From a virus, in IMG/VR virus record IMGVR_UViG_3300009168_000021, positions 1 through 47,327 of that record: 47,327 nt of DNA. One strand, 5' to 3'. The notes beneath the pieces are model-generated. The model had not been told where the DNA came from and searched no databases. It saw only the letters and a list, made by a program, of their open reading frames with translations. A program made the translations under genes and the position numbers. This document shows positions 38,730 through 47,327 of the stretch, one piece after another. Every line of letters begins with the position of its first letter. The first letter of the stretch is position 1.

Positions 38730-39997
38730 TGGCTTTCGATTTCCCAACCTCGCCCGCCGTCGGCACCGTCTCGAACGGCTACACCTGGGACGGACAGAAG
38801 TGGGTGAGTGTCGGTACGGGTGCCGCGATCATCGCCGCGACGCCTCCTGCCGGAGCAGTCAACGGCGATCTCTGGTGGGATTCGGACGACGGCAAGCTCT
38901 ACATCTACTACAACGACGGCACGTCTTCGCAATGGGTCGGCGTTGGCGGCGCGAGTGGCGGCAGCTCTGCAAGCGGCGCGCTGGCGTTCTCAGGAATGCA
39001 GCTCAACGGCGCTATGGAGGTCAGTCAGGAAAGCGGCACAGCCTCTCAAAGTGGCACGAACATCGCAAAATATGTCGTGGATGGCTGGCAGCTTCTTTCG
39101 TTCGGTTCGCAAGCGGTGTTGGGATTGCAAATAGCCACGCAGTACACGCCATATGGATGTGGCAACGCGATACAAGTCTACGCTTCGACGTTCAACACGT
39201 CCCCCGGAGCATCCGACTACTGTGCTTATCTGCAAAGCATAGAGGGCTACCGGGTATCGCGTTTGAGGTGGGGAACGCCAAACGCGCAGCCGATCACACT
39301 CGGATTTTTTGCACACAGTACGATCACGGGAGTGTTTTCTGGCGTTGTTGGAAACGGTGCTGCTCCATTTCGGAGCTATCCGTTCTCGTACAGCATCACC
39401 ACGGCAAACACCTGGGAATATAAAACGATCACCATCCCTGGCGATGTCACCGGAACGTGGGCGAAGACCAACACCGTAGGAATGACGCTGCATTTTACCG
39501 CGATGGCCGGAAGCGGTGTTGTGGCTCCCGCCGGAGCGTGGACAGCGGGTGGCTTTATCGGTGCTACCGGCACCAGCAATCTGGTCAAAGCTGGCGACAG
39601 CTTGCTGATCACGGGCGTGTCTGTTCTTCCGGGAATGCAATCACTGACCGCGACGCAGTATCCGCTGATCATGCGGTCGTTCGACCAGGAGCTGGTGACG
39701 TGTCAGCGGTACTATCAGAAGATCGCCGCTTCGGGCACCGGCTTGGGCGGTGGCGCTTTCATTGATATGTCGCTGGCTTGGCGGGAAATGCGCGTCACCC
39801 CGACCATGATTCAAGACGGCGTGTTCACCTTCACCAGCATGGCTGCGAATTTCGTTCAGTCCGCTGTCAGCGTGGCGACCTTGGGCATCACGCCGCGCGG
39901 CGGCGGTGTGCGGTTTGGCAATTTCACGGGTTTGGCTTTGGGGACACCGTATGCCATCCGTGATCCAAATATGTTGTCTCTGGACGCGAGGCTCTGA
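38729..39997 (+). CDS. Second tail fibre protein, paralogous C-terminal domain
   Basis: The ATG at 38729 overlaps the previous stop. The 422-aa product starts with a short [22 protein letters not shown] attachment-like motif, also found in the fibre at 40423, then [24 protein letters not shown] and a large domain ([20 protein letters not shown] to the end) that aligns by eye with the C-terminal 350 residues of the upstream fibre, e.g. [16 protein letters not shown] against RLGWGTPEAQPITIGF. The pair may broaden host range. Confidence 0.75.
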   Translation: MAFDFPTSPAVGTVSNGYTWDGQKWVSVGTGAAIIAATPPAGAVNGDLWWDSDDGKLYIYYNDGTSSQWVGVGGASGGSSASGALAFSGMQLNGAMEVSQESGTASQSGTNIAKYVVDGWQLLSFGSQAVLGLQIATQYTPYGCGNAIQVYASTFNTSPGASDYCAYLQSIEGYRVSRLRWGTPNAQPITLGFFAHSTITGVFSGVVGNGAAPFRSYPFSYSITTANTWEYKTITIPGDVTGTWAKTNTVGMTLHFTAMAGSGVVAPAGAWTAGGFIGATGTSNLVKAGDSLLITGVSVLPGMQSLTATQYPLIMRSFDQELVTCQRYYQKIAASGTGLGGGAFIDMSLAWREMRVTPTMIQDGVFTFTSMAANFVQSAVSVATLGITPRGGGVRFGNFTGLALGTPYAIRDPNMLSLDARL

Positions 39998-40419
39998 TGG
40001 CAGACTATCAGCTCACCCACACCGACGTAGTCATCCGCACCAGCGACATGGCGAGCATCCCGAACGATCCCGCCAACAGGGATCGCGCGGAGTACGACAA
40101 GTGGCTCGCAGACGGCAACACGCCGGACCCGGCCGCGCCGTTGCCGCCGCCAGCGCCAGCACCGCGCGACGCCAACGAAAGACTTGATGCTGGTATTGCG
40201 GCGGCGACGCTGACCGTGGTGGTGGCCGCGCGCGACGTGCTGCACAACATGCCGATGACATTCAATGCGCCGAATTTTCTGCTGATGCTGGCGCAGATGA
40301 AAGTGATCTCAGACTCGTTCGTGTCGATGCTGCAAGCACACGCCGCTGCCGGTGGAGCAGAGACGCCGGAACAGCCCGACATGAAGCCGGATTTGCCAGC
40401 GAAGCCGCCAGGAGCATAA
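39997..40419 (+). CDS. Tail fibre assembly-like protein
   Basis: The 140-aa product starts at an ATG overlapping the fibre stop. The N-terminus [21 protein letters not shown] then [14 protein letters not shown] is the typical start of small fibre-assembly or DUF4376-type proteins encoded after fibre genes. A Pro/Ala linker ([10 protein letters not shown]) and a helical C-terminal half ([22 protein letters not shown]) follow. It may help fold or attach the fibre. Confidence 0.65.
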   Translation: MADYQLTHTDVVIRTSDMASIPNDPANRDRAEYDKWLADGNTPDPAAPLPPPAPAPRDANERLDAGIAAATLTVVVAARDVLHNMPMTFNAPNFLLMLAQMKVISDSFVSMLQAHAAAGGAETPEQPDMKPDLPAKPPGA

Positions 40420-40422
40420 GCC

Positions 40423-41871
40423 GTGGCCTTGAATTTCCCGAGTAGCCCGACTGTCGGCCAAGTCTACGATATGTATTCGTGGGACGGCGAAAAGTGGGTG
40501 CCGCTTCCGTCTGCAAGCGGTGGTGGCGGGATTTCGGAAGCACCAACAGACGGCGGTCTTTATGGCCGCAAGGCTGCGGCGTGGGCGCGTGGTGTTGCGG
40601 TTGCTGGCGACACGATGTCCGGCGATCTCGGGATCAGCAAAGTCGATGCTCAGATTTCGTTGGATAAGACCTCGGGCGGTAGCTGGCTCACCGGCAGACG
40701 CAACGGTATCACGCGTTGGACGTTGCAGTTGGGCAATGGCGAGACAGAGTCGGGGAGCAACGCCGGGTCTAATTTCGATCTGTCGAGCTGGAACGATGCC
40801 GGTACAAATCTTGCCTCTCCGATTCGTATCTCGCGGGCAACCAGCCAAGTAACGCTCAGTGCTGGCTTGGTGACCGGCGCTGACTTGAATGTGATCCGCG
40901 CTGGCGCACCCACGACCGGGGCGGTTCTGTTTGGCAATCTCACCAACAAATATCTCTATTACGACGGCGCTAATTTCGCGTTGACGGGTGGTCATCTGTT
41001 CATGACCAGCCAGATCAACCTCAACAACGCCGGGGCTACGCTTACGTTCGGCGGTGCTGCGTCCGCTGGCATCTACAATGATTCCAGCAACATCGCGATC
41101 CGTGCGCCAGCGACCAACGGCGCGGTCTATTTCCAAGACCTGAACTCTGCCCACACTTACGGTCTTTTCAACGCGGGCGGTTTAAGTATCACCGGGGAAT
41201 TAGGTGTTTCCAGCAACGGAAACTTTGGTGGCACCATCAACGTCAGCGGGGTCGGGGCGCAACCTCCAACCCTCACCTATAAAGACAACGTGGGCGGGCT
41301 GCGTGGCTACAGCACTTTTGACAGTGTTTCTACCGGCTCTTTTTTCCTTGGGATTCATCAAGCGTCTGGACAGCAGTTGTACATCCGGGGGGACGGCTAT
41401 CTCGTCCTGAATGCCGTAAACGCGGCGAAACCGGGCGGCGGCTCGTGGGCGGATTCGTCGGACGAGCGCATCAAGACCGTGGTCGGGGACTACGGCAGCG
41501 GTCTGGCTCAGATCAAGCAACTCCAGCCGATCCGCTACACGTTCAAGGGTAACGACACCAATCAAGCGCCGTCGAACGACGCGCTTGGCGCGCTGGCCAA
41601 GTCAGCGTCAAAAGACGCGCCGACTGTCCCGTATCCCAACTCTCCGCACTACGCGGACGCGGTTGCCGAGACGCAGTTCGTCGGGCTGATTGCACAGAAT
41701 ACCGAAGGCGCGATGCCGGAGTGCGTCAAGCAGATCGCTGGCTACATCGACGGCGCGGCAGTCACAGATCTTCGGATGCTCGACACCAGTCCCCTGGTCT
41801 TTGCACTGATCAACGCCGTGAAAGAACTTTCCGCGCGGGTCGAGCAGTTGGAGGCGGCGGCAACCCCGTGA
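40423..41871 (+). CDS. Tail fibre with C-terminal S74 intramolecular chaperone
   Basis: The 482-aa product starts with GTG. It has the short FPSSPTVGQVYDMYSWDGEKWV attachment motif, a long beta-rich shaft (residues 60-330) with Asn/Ser/Gly repeats, and a C-terminal Peptidase_S74 domain (SSDERIKTVVGDYGSGLAQIK, LQPIRYTFKGN, TQFVGLIAQN, ALINAVKELSARVEQLE). Such domains trimerise and fold the fibre and then cut themselves off. The cut would fall near the SSDER segment at about residue 345. Confidence 0.85.
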   Translation: MALNFPSSPTVGQVYDMYSWDGEKWVPLPSASGGGGISEAPTDGGLYGRKAAAWARGVAVAGDTMSGDLGISKVDAQISLDKTSGGSWLTGRRNGITRWTLQLGNGETESGSNAGSNFDLSSWNDAGTNLASPIRISRATSQVTLSAGLVTGADLNVIRAGAPTTGAVLFGNLTNKYLYYDGANFALTGGHLFMTSQINLNNAGATLTFGGAASAGIYNDSSNIAIRAPATNGAVYFQDLNSAHTYGLFNAGGLSITGELGVSSNGNFGGTINVSGVGAQPPTLTYKDNVGGLRGYSTFDSVSTGSFFLGIHQASGQQLYIRGDGYLVLNAVNAAKPGGGSWADSSDERIKTVVGDYGSGLAQIKQLQPIRYTFKGNDTNQAPSNDALGALAKSASKDAPTVPYPNSPHYADAVAETQFVGLIAQNTEGAMPECVKQIAGYIDGAAVTDLRMLDTSPLVFALINAVKELSARVEQLEAAATP

Positions 41872-43523
41872 ACAAGCCGCACACCAAAGACGACGCCAGT
41901 AAGCACGAGCTGCTGATCGCGGCACGCCGTCTGTTGGCGATAAAAGACTCCAAGAACCACCTGATCCAGTTCATGCGCTTGACGATGCCCGACCCCAACG
42001 CGATGGACGACGTGACAAAGTCTCTTTACACGATCACCCCCCAGGCAAGTCTGCTCTGTGAAATCTTGGAGAAAGTCGAGAAAGGCGATTTGAAGCGCGT
42101 CGCGGTTTCGATCTCCCCTCAGACCGGAAAAAGCCAAGTGCTGACAAGAGGCGGCCCTGCCTGGATCAGCGGTCGAGATCCGCGACGGCACATCATGGTC
42201 GGCGCGTACAATCAGGATTTCGCCAACGAGTTTGGCGACGACGTGCGGCAGCTCATCAACAGTAGCGGCTACAAACAGGTCTTCCCAAATTACGTTTTGG
42301 ACAAAGGCGGCGCGGCGAAAGACCTGCTCATCACGAAACAGCGGGGCAAGCTGGCGTTCGTGGGTGTCGGCGGTTCTGGCACCGGAAAGCCCGCAGACTT
42401 CTTCTTCGTTGACGATCCAATTCGTAACGACGAAGACGCCAACAGCGCGAGTTACCGTGACAAGATATGGAAATGGTTCAATCGTGTGGTCTTCACCAGA
42501 TGTCATGGCAAAACGCCCATCGTGGTAGTGCATACCCGTTGGCACGAAGACGATCTGATCGGAAGACTTTGTGATCCGGACCACCCGGCAAGAAAAAGAC
42601 CCGTCTCGGACGGGGGTTATGCGGGGATCGAAGCCAACTGGAAATATTTTAATATTCCTGCGGTGGTGACAGACCCGGACCTGGCGAAGGCGCTGAAGCT
42701 GGATCTTCACGTCCAGACCGATCCCATCGTGGTGCGCGAGTTTGGCGACAAGCCAATGGCGTCACTCTGGGAAGAGAAATTCCCGCTGAGTTTTCTTGCG
42801 GAGGCCAAGCATAATGACCCTGTTGGTTTTTCATCGCTGCGGATGGGAAAGCCCACCCCAGACGATGGCTCGTATTTCAGGGCTGAAGATATCGTCGAGT
42901 ACGATGTCAGCGAGCTACCAAGAAACCTCCGCAAATACGGCGCTTCAGACCATGCCGTGTCGCGCGCCCAGGGCCGCGACTACACGGTGCTGGGATGCGT
43001 GGGCATCGACGAAGACGATAATATTTGGGTCTTACCGGATCTGACCTGGGAACGCATGGAGACGGACCAAACCGTCGAGGAAATGCTGATCAAGTTCAAG
43101 CTGCACAAACCACTTTTATGGTGGATGGAAAGCGAACTCATATCGAAGTCTTTCGGGCCGTTCCTGTTCAAGCGGATGCACGAGGAACGGATCTACACGT
43201 CGGTGGACGCGGTCACCCCGTCAAAAGACAAATCGCTTCGTGCGAGGTCGATCCAGGGCCGGATGCGAATGCGTAAGGTTTATTTCCCCAAACGCGCGCC
43301 GTGGTGGCCCAATGCAAGAGCGCAGCTTTTGCGGTTTCCGGCCGGAGCGCATGACGATTTCGTCGATTGGATCTCCCATATCGGTATGGGGCTTGGCAAA
43401 GAAGTCGGCCCGGTGGTCCGCAAACCTAAAAAACCAGAGTTTGCGAGCGGCTCGATCCAATGGATCTTGCAGAACGCGCAGGCTCGCGCCCGCGACGGCG
43501 TTAAAAAGACGCGAGGCTGGTGA
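41868..43523 (+). CDS. terL: Large terminase subunit
   Basis: I choose the GTG at 41868, which overlaps the fibre stop (GTGA) and removes an unlikely upstream extension; this gives 551 aa. The ATPase domain has a Walker A-like SISPQTGKSQ (residues 81-90) and Walker B FFFVDDP (about 178-184). The RNase H-like nuclease has D361 (GASDHAVS), D371 (GRDYTVLG) and a HDDFVDW motif near the end. It packages DNA through the portal encoded next. The Walker A has Gln/Thr where Gly/Ser is usual, common in this terminase group. Confidence 0.92.
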   Translation: MNKPHTKDDASKHELLIAARRLLAIKDSKNHLIQFMRLTMPDPNAMDDVTKSLYTITPQASLLCEILEKVEKGDLKRVAVSISPQTGKSQVLTRGGPAWISGRDPRRHIMVGAYNQDFANEFGDDVRQLINSSGYKQVFPNYVLDKGGAAKDLLITKQRGKLAFVGVGGSGTGKPADFFFVDDPIRNDEDANSASYRDKIWKWFNRVVFTRCHGKTPIVVVHTRWHEDDLIGRLCDPDHPARKRPVSDGGYAGIEANWKYFNIPAVVTDPDLAKALKLDLHVQTDPIVVREFGDKPMASLWEEKFPLSFLAEAKHNDPVGFSSLRMGKPTPDDGSYFRAEDIVEYDVSELPRNLRKYGASDHAVSRAQGRDYTVLGCVGIDEDDNIWVLPDLTWERMETDQTVEEMLIKFKLHKPLLWWMESELISKSFGPFLFKRMHEERIYTSVDAVTPSKDKSLRARSIQGRMRMRKVYFPKRAPWWPNARAQLLRFPAGAHDDFVDWISHIGMGLGKEVGPVVRKPKKPEFASGSIQWILQNAQARARDGVKKTRGW

Positions 43524-45691
43524 TGACTGACGTGTATGGCGCAGACACGGGCGGCGCGATGACCGGCGCGGAAGCCCTTGGGATGCAAACCGAAACCAAG
43601 AAACCATCTTGGGACGACATGCCCGAGGTCGATGAACAGCGCGCCGAACTCATCAAGGAGTGGGAAGACAAGATCAAAGACGCCAAGAAATTCTGGAAAA
43701 AGTTCTACCAGCGCACGCGTGATTGCGAACAACTGGCGTTTGCTGGCGCGGACAAGGCGTGGATCGAGTCGGACTCATACACGGTCCCGGTGATCCCCCG
43801 GCATATCAATCAGTCGGTGGCGACGCTCTACGCGAAGGACCCCAAGGTCGCAGCGAAGCCGCGCAAAAAGCTCATGTACACGCTGTGGGACGGCACCACG
43901 GAGCAGCTCGAAGGCATCATTCAGAAGATCATGATGCAGCAGCAGATGGTGTCGATGGGCATGATGGCCCCTGGCCCCGATCCCAACGACATGGCGGTGC
44001 TGGAGGAGATCAAGCAAGTCTCGCAATACGAGCAGCAAGTGGAAAAGCTCGGCAAGACGCTTGAAATCCTCTGGGATTACTACACCAAGGAACAGGCGAC
44101 CAATTTCAAGTCGCAAATGAAGGCGCTGGTACGCCGCGCCAAGGTGGCTGGTGTCGCGTACTGCCAGCTCGGCTACCAGCGTATCCTCGAACCCAATCCA
44201 GACGTGTCTGCGAAGATCAGCGATATAACATCGAAGATCAAAAACATCGAAAGCACCCTCGACAAAGTCAACGACGGCGACGGTGCCAACAGCGCGTATG
44301 ACAGTGGCTACAGCGCAAAGGGCGAGCTGGAGCAGCTAAAGCTGAACCTGAAAGACCTACAGAATCAGGAAATGATCGTGATCCGGGAAGGGCCGATCTT
44401 CTCCTGGCCCAAGGTGCGCGACATCATTCTCGATCCCGACGTGACCCACGTTAAGACCCTGGAGGGGTGCGGCTGGTACGCGCGTGAATATCTGCTCACG
44501 CCAAAGCGTGTCTTTGAAGTGTACGGCGTCCGTATTGGCGAGCACTACACCAAGCGTTACCGGGTGGGCGACGATGGCAAGCCGCAAAAGAGAAAAGACG
44601 ATAAGTCGTGCGAGGTTTGCATCTACGAGATCTTCGACGAGCGAAATCGCCAGCAGCTCGTCATCGCGGAAGGCTATCCGGACTTTGTATCGGAGCCACA
44701 AGAGCCGTCCGTCAAGCTGGAGCGTTTTTGGAACCTGTTTCCGCTGGTTTTCAACGAAGTGGAATCGGAAGAAGAAAAATTCCCGCCCTCAGACGTTTGG
44801 CTGATGCGGCATCCGCAAAAAGACGTGAACCGCGCCCGCCAAGGTCTTCGCGAGCATCGCAATGCGAACCGGCCGAAGTACCTCGTGGGCATGGGGTCGC
44901 TGGAAGACGAGGACAAGCGCAAAATCGCGCAGGCCGAAGCCCACGCCATCCTGGAGATCGCCAACCTCCAGCCCGGTGAAGACATCGCCAAGAAGATCCA
45001 GAAGTTCGATCACACCGGCATCGACCCGAACCAGTATCAGGTCGAGGAGCATCACAAAGACATCCTCCGGTCTGTTGGGTCTTCCGAGGCGGCGATGGGC
45101 ACTCCCACAGGCGGCACCGCCACCGAGAACTCCATCGCGGAAAGCGCGCGAAGCGCGTCGCAGGCCGACAACGTCGATGAACTCGACGATTTCTTAGGTG
45201 AACTCGCCAAGAGCGTCGGGCACCTGATGATGCTCGAACTGGAAAAAGAGACTGTTGTCGAGATCGCTGGCCCCGGCGCGGTCTGGCCCGACACCCGCCC
45301 GACCCGCGAAATGATCGCAAAAGACCTGGAGCTGGAAATCGAGGCTGGCTCGTCTGGCAGACCGAATAAAGCGGCGGAACTTGCGAATCTGGAGCGCGCC
45401 GCGCCGTATGTGCTTCAAATCCCTGGCGTTTCGCCCAAGCCCCTCGCGAAGAAGTACGCGGATCTGCTCGATATCAGCATCGAGGATCTCTACAAGGCCG
45501 GAATGCCGTCGATTGCGGCGCAAAACCAGCCGCAAATCGGCCCGCCGCAAGCCGGTGGCCAAGGACAGGGCGGCGAGAAAGACCCCGGCGCGCAGGGCGC
45601 GAAGGGATCAGATAACACCGCCAAGCCAGGACCACAGCAACCTGGTCCTCAACCGGCGTACCCCGCTGGCGGTGGTGGCTTAATGCAATAA
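43523..45691 (+). CDS. Portal protein
   Basis: The ATG at 43523 overlaps the terminase stop (TGATG); a GTG one codon earlier is possible. The 722-aa product has the podovirus portal pattern: an early aromatic and charged region (DKIKDAKKFWKKFYQRTRDCEQLAF), a wing with a coiled coil (SDITSKIKNIESTLDKVNDGD), a WPKVRDIILDPDVTH segment, a helical clip/crown region and a Gly/Gln/Pro-rich C-terminal tail (from about residue 665). It forms the 12-mer DNA channel. Confidence 0.85.
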   Translation: MTDVYGADTGGAMTGAEALGMQTETKKPSWDDMPEVDEQRAELIKEWEDKIKDAKKFWKKFYQRTRDCEQLAFAGADKAWIESDSYTVPVIPRHINQSVATLYAKDPKVAAKPRKKLMYTLWDGTTEQLEGIIQKIMMQQQMVSMGMMAPGPDPNDMAVLEEIKQVSQYEQQVEKLGKTLEILWDYYTKEQATNFKSQMKALVRRAKVAGVAYCQLGYQRILEPNPDVSAKISDITSKIKNIESTLDKVNDGDGANSAYDSGYSAKGELEQLKLNLKDLQNQEMIVIREGPIFSWPKVRDIILDPDVTHVKTLEGCGWYAREYLLTPKRVFEVYGVRIGEHYTKRYRVGDDGKPQKRKDDKSCEVCIYEIFDERNRQQLVIAEGYPDFVSEPQEPSVKLERFWNLFPLVFNEVESEEEKFPPSDVWLMRHPQKDVNRARQGLREHRNANRPKYLVGMGSLEDEDKRKIAQAEAHAILEIANLQPGEDIAKKIQKFDHTGIDPNQYQVEEHHKDILRSVGSSEAAMGTPTGGTATENSIAESARSASQADNVDELDDFLGELAKSVGHLMMLELEKETVVEIAGPGAVWPDTRPTREMIAKDLELEIEAGSSGRPNKAAELANLERAAPYVLQIPGVSPKPLAKKYADLLDISIEDLYKAGMPSIAAQNQPQIGPPQAGGQGQGGEKDPGAQGAKGSDNTAKPGPQQPGPQPAYPAGGGGLMQ

Positions 45692-45711
45692 GACGCAAAA
45701 AGACCGAATCC

Positions 45712-45746
45712 TTGACGTTCGCGTCTGCGTCTGTGAGAAGTGTGAG
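45712..45746 (+). promoter_or_regulatory. Possible internal promoter before the scaffold gene
   Basis: The 101-bp gap after the portal gene contains TTGACG (45712-45717) as a -35-like element with no clear -10, and two direct TGTGAG copies (45732-45737 and 45741-45746) resembling the repressor half-site. It could raise transcription of the scaffold and capsid genes. The evidence is weak. Confidence 0.35.
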
Positions 45747-45792
45747 CTTATTCGCCCGACACGCTAACAGCATCGGGCATAGGGAGACGTAA

Positions 45793-46827
45793 ATGGCAGA
45801 TTCGGATTCGTCACCCGAATCAATAACTACAAGTCCGGTCGATGGCTCTGCCCAGACCGCAGCACCCGACGTAACGACTACGCCTGCTGAGTCGTCGCCA
45901 GCGGAAACCAAGGATACCGGCGAACCGAAGTCGATGGTGGAGGCGGTTCATTCCGCTTTGCAGCCAAAAGACGCGGACGAGGAATCGCCAGCCTCACCAC
46001 AAGATCCCGACCCATCCAAAGTCGATCCCTTAAAGACCAAGGAACAGACAGCATCCGATGAGCTGAGCGAAGCTGAACGCTCGCAGCTCAAAGGCCGGAC
46101 TAAAAAGAGTTTCGAGCGTCTGACATCCCGTGTTGGTGAGCTGAGTCAGCAGAACGAGTCTTTGCAGACCCAGGTCAACGAGTACCACAAGGTCGTGGAC
46201 TACATTCGGGCCACCAAGCTGAAGCCCGAGGAAATCGACACGGTTTTCGACATCGCGACCACGATGAAATCAGGCAATCCGCACGAAGCGTTGCGGAAAC
46301 TGGTTCCGATAGTCCAGGAGCTTCAAAAGCAGGCTGGCGTTGAGCTGCCCGACGACCTGACCGATCAGGTTCGGAACGGCTACCTCACCGAACAGCACGC
46401 TCGCGAGCTGGCTATGGCCCGAAGCGAAGCGGCGCACGCACGAGCGCGGGAGCAACACTCCGCGCAAGAGCGAGCGCAGGCCGACACCCAGGCCAGATTC
46501 CGAAGTCATATGACATCGTTGGTGAACACCGCCGACGAATGGGAACGGCAGAAGGCGGGAAGTGATCTCGATTGGAGCCGGAAGTCCGCTCGCGTTCACG
46601 AACTAGCCAAGCTGGAAGTTTTGCAGAACGGCCCCCCAGCGTCCCAACAGCAAGCAGTCGAAATGTTCAATCGCATTTACGACCGCGTGACGACGGACCT
46701 GAAGGCTTTGATGCCACGACCAGCTCCGGTGCGAGGCTTGAATGGCAGCGCGTCTTCCCCCCGCAGCGTAGCAGAACCGAAATCCATGCTGGAAGCGATC
46801 CGGATGGGCATCAGGAGTTCGACGTAG
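45793..46827 (+). CDS. Scaffolding protein
   Basis: The 344-aa product is acidic and low in complexity at its N-terminus (residues 1-85, Ser/Thr/Asp/Pro-rich), then a long helical, coiled-coil-rich middle (RTKKSFERLTSRVGELSQQNESLQTQ) and a C-terminal part rich in Ala, Arg and Gln ending SMLEAIRMGI. This make-up and the place between portal and major capsid genes are typical of scaffolding proteins. It has a GGGAGACG-type ribosome site. Confidence 0.8.
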   Translation: MADSDSSPESITTSPVDGSAQTAAPDVTTTPAESSPAETKDTGEPKSMVEAVHSALQPKDADEESPASPQDPDPSKVDPLKTKEQTASDELSEAERSQLKGRTKKSFERLTSRVGELSQQNESLQTQVNEYHKVVDYIRATKLKPEEIDTVFDIATTMKSGNPHEALRKLVPIVQELQKQAGVELPDDLTDQVRNGYLTEQHARELAMARSEAAHARAREQHSAQERAQADTQARFRSHMTSLVNTADEWERQKAGSDLDWSRKSARVHELAKLEVLQNGPPASQQQAVEMFNRIYDRVTTDLKALMPRPAPVRGLNGSASSPRSVAEPKSMLEAIRMGIRSST

Positions 46828-46855
46828 CGGGGCTGTCTGAGAAGGACGCAGTCCC

Positions 46856-47327
46856 ATGCCGTTTACCGCAGCTCAACTTGAAAACGCCGCCAACGCGGCA
46901 ATCGACTATCACTTTCGCCGTGGCAAGATCACGTCGAGCACCATCACCGACAAACCTCTTCTCGAAGCCCTCATGGCCAAGGAGAAGTCGTTTCCCGGCG
47001 GTCTGGAGTTCATCACTGTCCGCGTCAAGGGCGTCTACACGACCACCATCATGGGCTTCGTGCATGATGACCCGGTCACCTACAGCGATCCGCAGAACAT
47101 CAAGACCGCGAAATTCCCGTACAAGCTGATCCACTCCGGCATTCAGTTTTCGATGCACGAGCTGATCAAGAACGGCATCAGTGTCGTTGACACTGACGAC
47201 GGCTCGACGACCGCGACGCACTCGGAAGAAGTCCGGCTGGCGAACCTCCTGGAAGACAAGCTGGAGGACATGCAGGAAGGCACCGACCGGGGCATGAACA
47301 CGATGTTCTGGGACGACGGCCTGCCCG
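46856..47327 (+). CDS. Major capsid protein, N-terminal part (continues at position 1)
   Basis: The ATG at 46856 follows GAAGGACGCAGTCCC. The open frame runs to the window end and continues at base 1 after removal of the 123-bp overlap, giving a 345-aa protein. This part holds the N-terminal arm and E-loop-like segment (SFPGGLEFITVRVKGVYTTT, FVHDDPVTYSDP) of the HK97-type fold. It is the most abundant virion protein expected here. The small scaffold-to-capsid gap of 28 bp supports co-transcription. Confidence 0.9.
   Translation, partial: MPFTAAQLENAANAAIDYHFRRGKITSSTITDKPLLEALMAKEKSFPGGLEFITVRVKGVYTTTIMGFVHDDPVTYSDPQNIKTAKFPYKLIHSGIQFSMHELIKNGISVVDTDDGSTTATHSEEVRLANLLEDKLEDMQEGTDRGMNTMFWDDGLP
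47205..47327. repeat. Right copy of 123-bp terminal direct repeat
   Basis: These bases are identical to 1-123. One copy should be removed when the genome is closed into a circle. Confidence 0.95.

Noticed and set aside
41721-41867. Upstream extension of the large terminase to 41721
   Set aside because: The extra 49 residues overlap the S74 chaperone domain of the fibre gene and look like out-of-frame coding; the GTG at 41868 has the usual 4-bp overlap.
36729-41871. Diversity-generating retroelement acting on the fibre genes
   Set aside because: No reverse transcriptase gene and no template/variable repeat pair is visible.

Overview
The window reads as one complete circularly closed genome of a temperate tailed phage (or an excised prophage). 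The last 123 bases repeat the first 123 exactly, so the unit is 47,204 bp and the major capsid gene runs across the join (46856 to the end, then 1-689). No bacterial housekeeping gene, tRNA or rRNA is visible. The high-GC coding style and the phage families seen suggest a soil or aquatic alphaproteobacterial host, but that is inference. The short-tailed (podovirus) assignment rests on a gp13-like internal virion protein, a run of ejection-type proteins, a portal/adaptor/nozzle set, and the absence of any tape measure, sheath or long-tail gene.

Layout. (1) Late block, + strand, 34829 to the end and on through 1-14497: small terminase-like protein, a transcription-control region with three 30-bp repeats, promoter and strong terminator, transglycosylase, two paralogous fibre proteins, a fibre-assembly-like protein, an S74-chaperone fibre, large terminase, portal, scaffold, major capsid, head proteins, adaptor, nozzle, gp13-like protein, five internal virion proteins, small proteins, a holin candidate and an amidase. 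(2) Lysogeny block, + strand, 14532-16518: XRE repressor, MerR/excisionase-like HTH protein, tyrosine integrase and a small protein. (3) Early/replication block, - strand, 27680 down to 16776: HTH protein, RuvC-like nuclease, PD-(D/E)XK nuclease, DUF2815 ssDNA-binding protein, DUF7768 protein, family A DNA polymerase, many small ATGA-coupled proteins, zinc ribbon, N6-adenine methyltransferase. (4) Replication initiation, + strand, 27814-30806: PrimPol-helicase, then about 12 copies of a TTCGGGGTA motif arranged in direct repeats and nested hairpins (candidate origin), then a basic protein. (5) Accessory operon, - strand, 34672 down to 31225: MoxR/CobS-like AAA+ ATPase, a DUF7192-like degenerate VWA protein and a chain of tiny overlapping genes, three of them 27-34 aa membrane peptides, ending in a clean intrinsic terminator. 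Together with the small terminase gene this stretch is rich in CTAG, a tetramer rare in the rest of the genome.

How it fits together. The repressor probably acts on TTGTGAGAT-type operators that recur at its own promoter, at two leftward early promoters, between the divergent PrimPol and HTH genes, and ahead of the ATPase operon. Late genes probably start from a promoter near 35604, followed within about 60 bp by a strong hairpin terminator, which suggests antitermination control. A genome-wide oddity is the heptamer AAAAGAC/GTCTTTT: about 54 copies by eye, on both strands and in coding and non-coding DNA, far above the related CAAAGAC, GAAAGAC and TAAAGAC. I do not know its function.
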